From Diabrotica undecimpunctata (lineage: Eukaryota; Arthropoda; Insecta; Coleoptera; Chrysomelidae), in NCBI RefSeq assembly GCF_040954645.1, contig NC_092807.1, positions 806,001-870,000 of the forward strand: DNA of 64,000 nt. The letters are read 5' to 3'. The notes under the pieces are model-generated. The model was not told where the DNA came from. It saw only the letters and a list, made by a program, of their open reading frames with translations, and made no database searches. Each line of letters opens with the position of its first letter. Within the stretch, counting starts at the first letter, position 1. The position numbers were made by a program, and so were the translations under genes. This document shows positions 11,301-23,300 of the stretch, in pieces.

Positions 11301-14300
11301 CCTTTCCAGTCCAAAGAGGGACATCACTCACATCGATCCGGTGCTATTAGAAGCTTTGAATTCAAAATTGAGTCAGATCGAAAGCGATTCGCCTACAAGC
11401 TCCAAAACTGAGAGCATCCATCCTCTTAAGAAAATAGTAATAATTCAACCGGACAAACAAATTAAAAAGGAACTTCCCAAACCAGAAGACAAACCTCTTC
11501 CAAAGATAGAATTAAAAAAGGAAATCGAAAAGCCGAAGACTAAAATCAAAACTGATATAAAGCCGAAACGAATTATAAAACCTAGGATGCAACCTGGCAA
11601 AAAAGGAGGAAAGTCGAACAAAACCAAAGTTAGAATAACTTCGTTTAGTTCCGACGACGAATCGCTGGACTCCGATGACGTATTTGGTAGCGCAGAAGCC
11701 ACACCTACAAGAATAGAATTCTCGCCTCCACAGATGAGAAAAGAAATGGAATCTATTTTGAAATTTGAGTCGGAAAGGAAGTATCTTCAGTATACGATGT
11801 CATCGACGGAAGTCGAAGGTTCTCCGCCGACTTCGAGAAAGAAGAAGGATAAACAAAATGAAAACGGACTAGATGCTATTCCTACAGAGCTTCGACGTAT
11901 ATCCGAAAGATCCTTCTCGATTCCTAGTTCTGAAGATGACTTCAATATAAAAACGACGGATCTTCAACCAGTTTTCACAGACCCTCTTCCCGAACCTCTA
12001 GTAACTGTAGATGAAAACTCTATGGACGAAACGCTCAAAGAAGATTATTCTACTGACAAGGAATTGACTACGATCGACGATGAAAGAGAGAAAGAACGGG
12101 AAAAACAGTTACTGCAAGCCGAAATAGAGAACGACTTGAAAAATTTGCGAGTGCCTTCGAAGACAAGAATAACCGAAATACCTTCACCTAGCTTAAGAAA
12201 ACAAGGCCAGAGTCCTTTGTTATTTGCTCACGCGCGTTTGAATCTCTCAGAAGGATCGGCCTTTTCCCTTTTACAAAAACAGCAAGCGTTAGAATCTCCT
12301 ATAGCCGGTAGAAGAGCTAAAAGCCTCGACGCACCTGTAATAGCTGTAACTAGGTTACCACCGCTGAATGCCTTTTCTAGTAAAGACGATACTGTAGCCG
12401 AAGAAGACCAACAGATGACGGACAAAGATAGCGGCTTAGAAAACTATTTGGTGAGCGATAAATCGACGGAAGAAAAATCTGACACGGACGACGGTTTTAG
12501 AGCACCAGAAATAAGAACCCCTTTGCCAGACGAAGCTCCCAATAAGCCTCTACCAGATCCTCCAAGACCACCAAAGCCTTTGCCCAAAATTCCTACGAAA
12601 CTAGCTAAAACAGATATCTTGAAGAAGGATCCTTCTTCAAACAATGAGAAAGAACGAGATCAAATAGTGCCCGATGTTACCAGTAAAGCAAAGAAAACAA
12701 GCAGGACCACTTTGCAAACCAAGCACACTCCGAAAGTTACCAAATCGAAACCGCCGATTAAACCTTCGAAAGAAAAAGAAAAAGTCCCACCTAAATCAGT
12801 ACCGGCCAAGATAAAAGTTACAGCCAAACCGGAAAGTCCAAAAACAGCTAAACCTGTACCTCAAAAGGCGTCATCAACAGAAGGTGCTATCAAAAACGAA
12901 AAAGACGAACAAAAATCTCTTTCTGCTCAAAGTTCGTTGAATCTACCCGAAGTAAAGAGAACAAAGAGTCAAGAAATCGAAACTACAAAGAAGTCTATAC
13001 CTAAAGAAAAAGCAAGATCGCTGGAAAAACTAGAGTTGAAGAGAATAGGAAGTAAAGAACGTACTAAATCTCAAGAAGACTCTGAACCGGACGTAGCTAA
13101 GAGAATAGAAAAGCAGCAAATGCTGTACGAAATTGCCATACAACAAACTAAAACTTTAAAAAGCCCTGTTAAGGACGTTCTTCCCGTTTTTCCTCAAGTA
13201 GAGGAAATGGTGAGAGAACGTGGTGGCAAGTTAGAAATTAGCATCAATACGATTGAACCGAACGTGAGTTTAGAAGAAGCTATCATCATTACGAAGTCGC
13301 CCAAGAAACTGGACAAGAAAATGGGAGAAAAACTTACAAAGAGTCTGGATCTAAACGTACCCGACGAAAACGAGAAGGCTGTGTCACGTCTTGGAAAGAG
13401 TTTGGATCTAGAAAACCGCCAACAAGACAGCGAGCAGTCAGGAAATGAATTTGACTTTAAACCTGAAACGATCAAGAGTATTCAAGCGAAAGATTTGGAA
13501 GAGAACTCACCTGATGCTGCAGTAGTACAAGAAACGATCACCGCAGATGTTCATACCGCTCCAGAAGCTACAGAACAAGAAATAACTATAAAAGAAGTCG
13601 CTCGAAAACCTAACGATTTTTTTGAGAAACGTATGTCGCCGAAGCCTCCAGACTTGGGCAAAGTTGACACCAAAAGTTCCTCAGATTCACAAAGTATAGA
13701 AAAGATAAGTTTGGGCGATTCATTGGATATCAGATACATCGACGAATCTACAGGAGATTCGTCCTATAAATCCGAAAAAGATGCTAAGCTAATAGCGGAA
13801 ATGCAAAAGGCATCAAACACTGTAAGTAAATTCTTAAGGAAGAAAATAGAAAAAAAACGACGTGATGAGCAAGTCGTACGAATAACCAGCGAGGAAGAGT
13901 CTCTGACAGAAGTTAGTGAATTGAAAGGGGAAATCGACAAGAATCTTCTCGTAGTATCGGAAGGACAAAAAGACGCATTGCACAAGCTAAACATAGAAAG
14001 AAGCAGATCTGAAGATACCGGATCTTGGATAACAGTCGAATGTGAAGAATATATGGGCACGGAAGAATCCCTCGACTACGATAATGTCACGTTGGAATCG
14101 CCTGAGAAAAATCTAGACGTAGAAACTGAACTGAAAACACCAACAAACATTAACTTACTAACCGCAACGACAAAAAGCAAACTAGATATGCTGAAACGAA
14201 GCTCCGACCAGTCTAGGTCGAGCGATACAGGCTCGTGGACCAGCGGAGAAAAAGATATTTCCCCCGGAAAGGAAATTAAAGAGACAGATGAATCTAGCAC

Positions 14301-17300
14301 CAGTTGTGCCATCGGCAGAGCTATAGGACTAAGTCAAAACATAGAAATGTTCACGACGAAAGATCTGTTAGATAAAGGCTCACCTTCGGAATCGGAAGGT
14401 CCGAAAAGTCCTAGAAGCCCTAGAATATGCGTATTAGGTAGAGCTTTCACCATCGACGAAGGTTCGTCTTCTCTAAAACTCGACGATTCAAGTTCAGATG
14501 AAGCTAATGATATCCCCAAAGATCTCACTCCTATTCAGGAAAGCCAAAAAGAAGAAATGGAAGAGCCGACTGTGCAGAAAAAGTCTCCGTATCCTTTCGA
14601 AGAAAAATGGTCCAATGATTCAGAATTGAGTCAACGCTTGCATTTGAAACTAACTAAAAAGCTGTCATCGGCAGAGAAAGGTAGTATCTCGTCCATAGAC
14701 GATTCTTTGTCTGACAGAAGAAAGAACGGGAATGTTTTAGATAAACCTACTCTTTATTTATCGGAACGTTTGTCTACCGAATCAAGAAATTCTCTAGATA
14801 CCGAGTCCAGTTCTGGAAGTATCGGGGCAGTATGTAAAGGAGCTAAATCCAACGATATTCCCAAAGGGCTCAGTTCTACGTGGAAAGCTTTTCCACTAGA
14901 CAGTTCAGGTTCTGAAAGTTTTGAAGATAATTTGCTCCCACCCGATCAGGATTTAGAACGGGAATACTTTCTTTGCAAGGATAATAATGGAGAGTATTCG
15001 GCAATGTCTGATGTTTATTACAAACAAGACAGTGATGCTACACCTACTAAAGATGACACTGAGCTACCTGAAGATTTGGCTAACTTCCCAGCCAACTTCG
15101 GGTATCCTCTGTCATCGATGACGGGTCTTGGATTGTCCGGACCTGATATATTACAAGGATATGCCGGTGGAGGCTACATTTCTAGAACTCTATCTAGAAT
15201 ATCTGAAAGAAGTACCAACTCCGAAAAATCCAGCGTCGATGACGATTCCACCAAAGCTAGTACTCAAAGTGACAGCTTAAATGACGAGTCTCTTGCGTCT
15301 AGCAACCCTCAAATTAGCATCAGTTCTGAGTCGCCTAGTCATGCGAGACTATCAGAAAATGAAAAGAAAACTCCCACAAACAACGAACCGAAAGAGGAGG
15401 ATGATAAACTTAGCGATTTGAGCAAGCCTAGCGAGAGACAGGAGCCTCTTCCACATCTAGCTAGTTTACTACAGAGGCAAATATCAGATGATAGAAGAAC
15501 TTCCGCAGAAATGGCTGAACTATCAATGGATGATATTGAAATAATAACTTCCGAAAGGGGATTGAGATTGAGACGACAAGGTTCTGATGATACCATTATC
15601 GATGAGGAGTGTTTCGAACCGGAAGCAAGAGAAATCCGGTCTAGTAGTCAAGAGAGCGAAGATTGGCCCCTCCCAGAGATTCCTCAACAGGGCCAAAAAC
15701 TTCTCGCAATGCACGAATTCCCTAGTAGTGATACTTCCCAACAGACAACTCAAGTCTTTAGACCTCCTTCCAAGACCATTCCGAAAACGTTCGGTCTGAA
15801 GGGCTCCTTAAAGAGTCAAGACTCAGAGCAATGGCCCAGTCCACCTTCGAGCGTTGTAGAGCCTCCTATAATAGGTAATGTAGAAACGTTCTATATAACA
15901 CCACCGCAGGAAGCCTATAAAGTCGTAGTAGATTCAAGTACCGTGAGTACTTACGACAACGATTCTAATTCAGATAACGAAAATAGAACTATAGATCCTG
16001 ATACAGAAAAAACTCATACCTACGAAAATGTAGCTTGCGAAAATATTAGCGAAAGTATTTCGGAAAGTTTAAGTGTAGGGCCGAGTGGCGTAAAGATAAT
16101 ATTGGAAAAGAAATCCCAGGGATCGAATTCTGACGAAGATCTGAACATTTCGAATCTTAACGATGATGTTTTTGTCGACGCTCTAGATAGTAGTAAGCAT
16201 GAATTAAGACCACCGACCGCAATGAGAAGAAGTACCGCTTCTGACGATTCCTCTCATTCGCACAAGAGTGAACGAAAAGGTTCAAGAGGCTCCCACGGTT
16301 CGTACTCCGAAGAAGACTGTACCAGTTCAATGGGAACGAATTTAGAAGACGGTACCGTTAGATATGCCCTGAAACCTACCAAATGCACGCACAGTTCTCA
16401 TTCTGAAGATACGTCGATAGCTCTAAGTCTTTCTGAGTGGTCAAACAGCACAAACACCGTAAAGTTCCAGAATTTATCTAGTACCAGCGGTACTACTAAA
16501 AGTAGTTCAGGTTTAAAAAGTGATGAAAACTCTCTGACCGATATAGCACACTCCATATCCGAATGGTCGACTAGCAATACTAGTAGTACTTTAAAAGCAC
16601 AGCAGAGTCCTGGACTGCAGTTTCAGAAGTTATCATCGACGTCTACAGGGGATAGTACTTTAACAGAACGAATGTCCAATATAAGCGACTGGTCGGCGTC
16701 AGAAACCAAACCGTTTTTCCCGACGACCATACCAGAACGAAATGCTCCCACTAGATTGGGATCTAGCATCGACATCGAGGAATTCTCGCTTAATGCGGAT
16801 CCTAAAGGAGTTCCCAGTCCTAAGAACATACCATCCGAAGATCTAGCGTTATTGTCCACCAATATACCAACTAGATTAGAAGTAAAATGTTTCTCTAAGT
16901 CAACAGAGAGACCGATTGTTATACCGCAAAACTTATCCGATACAGATAAGTCCAGTAGCTCAATGGAACAACGAACAGTCCACACGCAACGGTACGACAA
17001 AGACAAACAGAAGTACATGCAGAAGCATCCACCTACGAAGAGTACCGAGAGACCGGTCAAAGTGCCACTTAAATTATCGAAATGTGCGCCTTACTATTCT
17101 AGCAGCTTGAGTTCTGAATCGACGCCTTTGGCTGGTACCAGTCCAGTGCCGGCGGTTTACAAGACAGCGACAGTACCACTAACTAGAACTCACAGAAAGC
17201 CGATCACCAAGACTTTATGTCAGGCTAAAAGTCCTCCTAGCGAGAACGACTCTACAAGCAGTGTAGAATCTCCTAAGAGTAAATCAGAGAGAGATAGAAG

Positions 17301-20300
17301 GGGTTATAGGAGGAAAAGACAGATGCAAAACCAGCGTAGAGCAAGATTGGAGAAGGAACAGCAAAGTGTTGATGAGTACTACTTCGTGGAGCACGAAGCT
17401 GGTCTAACCGAGTACAACGAGTACATACGGAATCGAAACATGGAGGAAATGGCATCGAATTTCCAGTACGAGAGCGTTCTGGCAGAAGACAGTCCCATAA
17501 TGCAGTACTCCGAAACTTTAGAAGAGGGATACTATCCGGACGATTCCCAATCGGGCTCGGACATTATGAGAATGGAACGGGAAGATGACGATCGCTTCGA
17601 GATCGTAGAAGTCTTCGACGTCAATAACATTCCTCCGCCGTTGCTAGAAGACGATTACGAGAACGAGACTTCGCCGCAGATTTGATTTTAATGACATTTT
17701 GTAGGGGTTCTTGATCGGGCATGGGTATGTCGTCGTATTCGGTTGTCTTTTGCTCCTCGCGTATTTCCTTTTGATCCTCTTGTTCCACTTATTGATTTTC
17801 CTCGGAGTTTTGGAAGTTTGTTAGTAGAGTTCTTTAAACAAAATATATTTTTAGGTAAATATTGAGTTTTGTTCGCGAATAAAAATAATAAACTCAAGGC
17901 AATAACAAAGGACAGCAAATTAAAGAAATATAAAGTTAGTATTTTTTCTATTTTTGACGAATTTTGCCTAAAGATAAATAAGTAGCTGCATATTTTGGAA
18001 GTAATGCAAGGGATTTCAAAATACTAGCTAATTTGTCTCTGTTTAAAAACGTGTTAAATATTAGTACCAGTTAGATGGAGTTCTACTGAGTATCTGTAAG
18101 TTCGTCTATCGATGTTATCTAATAATCCTATTATAGATAGACTTAAAAATAAATAGGGGAGAAGAGGGAGACTTGATCCCACCGTTACATTTTTTCAGAT
18201 ATTTTTTTTATTTAACCGATCTAGAACATTGATAGTTTAGTGGAACATTACAAATTTATCACAATATTACTTACCTTAACCCCTAACATATTTCGAACAT
18301 TGATTTTACTGTTAAAATACACTCAGGTGCAAAAAAATCGATCCATTCCTTATTTCTTATTTATTTGAAGTTTTATAATTTTAGAGACATTAAATTACGT
18401 ATGTAAATTTAGGTGTACCCTCGTATACGAGAAATAAAATAATATTTTTAATATTGCTTTTTATATTTCTTAAAAAAATTGGTATTTCAGGTTTTTGTCA
18501 AAAAGGGTCTGAAGCAAGTAGATATTTATTGAATGTTGTTTTTAATTTAACAACCATACTAGTGTAGTGATTTTATTTTCAAAACGTGTTATATTTTTAT
18601 TTAATTATCCTTCCTAAATGTCTCTAACTCCGAAAGATGCTGCAAGGGAGGTGACTTTAGTTCAAGATGGTCGTAGCCAATATTATGCATCTGAAATGTT
18701 GGGTGTTAGTCAATCTTCGGTTCAAAGAGCAGTTCGGCGTTTTAGCGACACCGGTAACTTCACAAGAAGACCAGGATCAAGTCGTAGAAGGGTAACATCC
18801 GAAAGAGATGATCGATTTCTGGTCTCATCATGTTTGAGAAATCGGCATCTAACTTCAGTTGAACTAGCAAATCGTCTGAACGAAGTGAGAAATGTGGATG
18901 TAAGCAGATGGACAGTTCGTCGACGACTTGTAGAAGGTAATTTATTATCCAGAAGGTCAGCCCTATCTCCAATACTATCCATAGAACATCGCAGAGCTCG
19001 CCTTGCTTTTGCAAGAGAACATGAAAACTGGAGTGATGCAGATTGGAGCAAGGTATTGTTCTCAGATAAGTCCAGATTTTGTCTAAGGTCACCAGAAGGC
19101 CGAGAAAGGGCTTGGAGAAGACACGGAGAGCGATATTTTCAATGTAATATTGCGGAAAGAATAAGTTTCGGAGGGGACTCCGTTATGGTTTGGGCTGGTA
19201 TCAGTTCAGAAGCCCATACTGATTATAGATAGAGGTTCTATGACTGCTGCAAGATACATAATAAGTATTTTAGATCAGCATGTGTTACCTTTTGCTCCTT
19301 TCATTGGACATAATTTTATTTTTATGGAGGACAACGCGCGTCCTCACCGTGCTAGAATCGTCAACCAATATATAGAGGAGGTGGGAATTGTCCGTATGAA
19401 CTGGCCAGTTTGCAATCCCGATCTCAATCCCATAGAACATCTATGGGATATGATGGGAGGACGTCTTCGAGCACGAGTACCCCGTCCAAACAACTTGGCT
19501 GAACTTATAGCGGCTCTTCAAGAAATATGGGACCAATTGGATCAATTTGATATCGAGAGGTTAATTACCTCAACGCCTAGACGTGTACAGGCTGTTATAA
19601 GGGACCGAGGGGGAAACACTAGATATTGATTTATTATCAATGTTTTTCTTAATTTCAGGAAGTTTTGAATATTCTTGTATTTTTGAGTTTTGGCGTATGT
19701 CTCTATAAATAAATGATTTTTTTGGATAATCTGTAAAAATTATTTTAATCTAACATATACTTTTACATATATCCCTGATTTAAAACTAATATCTTCAAAC
19801 GTTTTCTTTTTTCAGCAAATAATACCCATGGATCGATTTTTTTGCACCTGAGTGTAGTATGTTCATATGGGATCAGTGTATAGTAAAATAAATTTTAGTG
19901 TGCATTTATAGGGACTTTCGGTCAAAACCATTTCGTTTTGTGCTGTTCCCTTCTTGGATTTTTTTTATCTATCACTAGTTTTTTAGTAGGCCTAGTGGGT
20001 GTAGTAGTCGTAGCTTAAACTCTTTTTTAGGACTAAGTAGTTCAGGCCGGATTATTTCGTACTCTGTATTAGCTCCTGTTGTATACCTAAGTGGTTCCTT
20101 GTTTGTCTCCTTAGACTCTTCATTTTCACCATCTTCCTTAGTTTCACTGCCTTTATGGTCCTTTAAATTTTCAGCCGCATAAAAGTCATGATCTTTGAAC
20201 ACCATCCGATCACAGGCTATACTCAACTAGTTCGGAAACAATTGACTGCAATTTCAATGCTTGCTGCTCTCCCATAAGCTTCAGAAATCAAGTCTTCGTC

Positions 20301-23300
20301 AAAATAGTCATTCTTTCTTGGTCTTCTTTGTTTACCTTTCATGCCTAGTAATTCTTCAGCTGCTTCTTTCATGATGTTTCTGCACCCTTCCCACTCTTTA
20401 TTTATGTTTTCATATTTTAGGCTATTTTCTAGTTTGATATTTGGCTATTTTGTTTATATTCTCTTTGTTGTGTATTCTAACAAACACTAAATTACATGGA
20501 ATCTAATGCCATACTAACAGCTACGCTATGTTGCTGGTTTTAAGTCTGTTTTAGACTATACCATAAAATGATATAAGAAAATGGTATACTAAGTTTTGTC
20601 ATAATGTAAAACAGAAAACAAAATCTGTTAACAAAAAATGTTATAGAAATTAGAACATGTGCTATTTTGATACCAATTATTAGTACATACACATGCGCAG
20701 TTAGGTTCTTCTTCTTGGAATGCAATGGAAGCGGCAGATAATAGGAGTATTTTCTTATCCATCATAAATATATATGTCTTGTTAAAGCAAAGGTAAAACG
20801 TGGGTAAAACTAACTAGGTTTTTACGTTGGTAAAAAACTAGGTTAAATTTTTTTAGAAAATGAGCTTACGTTACAATAACAAAAAGAAGAATAAGAACAT
20901 TGAGGTTAAGAGTACATGTAAACCAACATAATAATTTAAAAAAGGACTTTTTTAGCATGTAATGCGCAGAATCACATAACATATTTTGATACCAAAATGT
21001 GACAATGTAATACACAAAACTTCTTGTATTAATATTGAACACACTTATTTCATGTAAGTTTTTGTTATACCATTTTCTTATATCCTTTTATGTTATAGTT
21101 TAAAACAGACTTTATTATTTTAGACTGCATATTTATTGAAATTTTAGGGAGTAATCAAGTCTCCCATATGATCAAGTCTCCCTCTTCTCCCTTGATCTTC
21201 CTTGAAGAACATCCAGGGACGAACTTTATATATTTTTTAATACTTTTTTAATAAAACAGGTTGCAATTCTGAACAAATATTCAGCTACTTCGATCGAAAG
21301 ATCTCTACAATGTTGTGATACCTATACCAAAGAATTATTTTTAAACGGAGTGCCATATAATACGCGACACTGAGACAAAGAAGCTTGCGAGTATAAGTCG
21401 ATATTAGATTATATACTGACATCTAGTTAATTACAAAAAAAAATCAATGTGTTTGTCATAACCTAAATGTTCATTATATTGGATTTTTTACAATTTTCAA
21501 TCATAGTGTAGATTTAAAATATTTTTCCTATATCCTCGAAGAATTCGAAAAATGATCATCCAAATATTGTCAGTACGATCAATTGGGTTATCGTTTTACA
21601 ATACAGACAAACTTCACAGCTGTGGATAAGCAAGAAAACTATATTACCGATATCAGTTTAGCAAGATTCGTACCATGCATGACTGTGACAAAACATGAAA
21701 AAAACTACGTAAAATTGCATTTTTGTTTAAATCACCGATTTGTACCAAGTGTAGAGAACTTACAGTTTCTCGTATCGTTGTCAGGGTTTCAGTTTTTCCT
21801 TAAATAAACTGATAAAATTCCTTGACACAACTTAAAGGAAGAAATAATTGCTAATTACTTACACTTTTAACGACATATCGTCATCTATTAGTCATGCTCA
21901 GAACGAATACTTTACGTTGATGTCAGTAATGCAGATTCCGTGCTTTTCACCAGGTGTGAAATTGGAGCTCGTTATATAGTGACTTAAATAGTACGGAGGA
22001 TAGTTACTATTACGGAGCCGTTTTGTGTGACTGGCTGTATTTGGATGGCGATTTTCCGAACTGTATTTCCTGACTGAAAAATCAGTATTTTAAAAGTGAA
22101 ATAAAAATACAGATATAAAAAAAGTATCTTATGTGATCGATTCGTTAGCTCAATATATTTGTAAGAAAATTTATTGGATTTGTTATGCCGCAGGAAGGTA
22201 GAATCAGTTTAAATCGAAAAAAAATAGGAAATGATAGGGCTAGGAAGTGTACTGCATCCAAAAAATACGGTTCGATATTTGTCGAAATAGTTGTTTCATA
22301 CTTATATCTAAAGTTGTGCTCTTCTGTTCGTTTGAACATCGTTGCTGTGATTGGGAGTTTCTATTTGTCTTTAAATCTACTATATATTAGAGTACCATAT
22401 TCTATATTTGCCACAAGTTCTGCTCTTATGCTTGTAGAGTGTAGATTATGGTGCCTTAAGGTACTATCTGCAATTCATAGTTGTTACAGCTCGTAAATTG
22501 TAGACAAAGTCTTCAGGTCATCTTCAGAGTAGTTTTTAGGCACTGGTGAGCACAAACATTCATTTCTAGTACTGATATCCTTTTTATCGTAACTAATTCT
22601 AGAGTGTGCAAATTTCTGCTTTGTACATTCTTTCTGCTTCTGATGCCATAGATATACAGGGTAAGTTTTTAATGCGACATCGGTCGATAATTTCATTGTG
22701 GTACAAGTTATCCAAAGATCTTATTTAGAAAAAATGTAGGCAATGATATTCTTCATACTTGGAAAATATGTGAACATTAAGTTTAATTGAAATCAATGAC
22801 AAAAATTTGTATACAGGGTGAACTATAAAACAAAATTACGATTTTCTCAATTTTTTAAATGGATCACCCTATATTTTATTTTTTAGAAATATTGTATTTA
22901 TGATACTCTTTTATTTTTATATAGCATTCCCTATACAGAAACTCATTACTTTCCGAAATATTTTTAGTTTTCTTCAAATTTCGGAAATACATTTAATTTT
23001 TTTAAGTAGAAATAAGTATTGAATATGCAATGAATGTATCAAATCAATAAATGTGATATTATGTAAATTTCATATTTCCTTAATGAAGTACAAGATTCCT
23101 AAAATTCCTACAATATAATGTTTTGTATAATAGCAAGGTTATTTTTATTCAATAAATTACTCACACAAAACAGAATGCAAAACAATGTACAATTGACGTA
23201 ACAATTTTTAGATTGTTATATCAACAGTATTCTAAGCCAGGAATTTTTTATAAAACATTTTTAACTTCCGATTGTGACGCGCAGGTATTAATAAGTAAAA

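Larger units (their letters stand above)
18157..21191. mobile_element. Inverted-repeat DNA element (GGGAGAAGAGGGAGACTTG ends)
   Basis: A 22-bp word starting GGGAGAAGAGGGAGACTTG at 18157-18178 is repeated perfectly inverted at 21170-21191. A second partial inverted copy (CAAGTCTCCC) lies at 21156-21165. Between them lie a younger Tc1 copy (18320-19854), a LINE fragment and a smaller inverted repeat (20541-21117). No transposase attributable to this element is recognisable and no flanking duplication is clear, so the superfamily is left open. Confidence 0.7.

Noticed and set aside
9190..17060. Many minus-strand open frames of 60-145 codons within the giant exon
   Set aside because: They are shadows of the long plus-strand coding frame: Ser/Phe/Leu-rich text complementary to its Ser/Glu/Lys codons, with no motif of their own.
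21583..22496. Short plus-strand frames as possible small exons
   Set aside because: Their composition is non-coding, no splice sites keep them in phase with Cdep, and no motif is visible.
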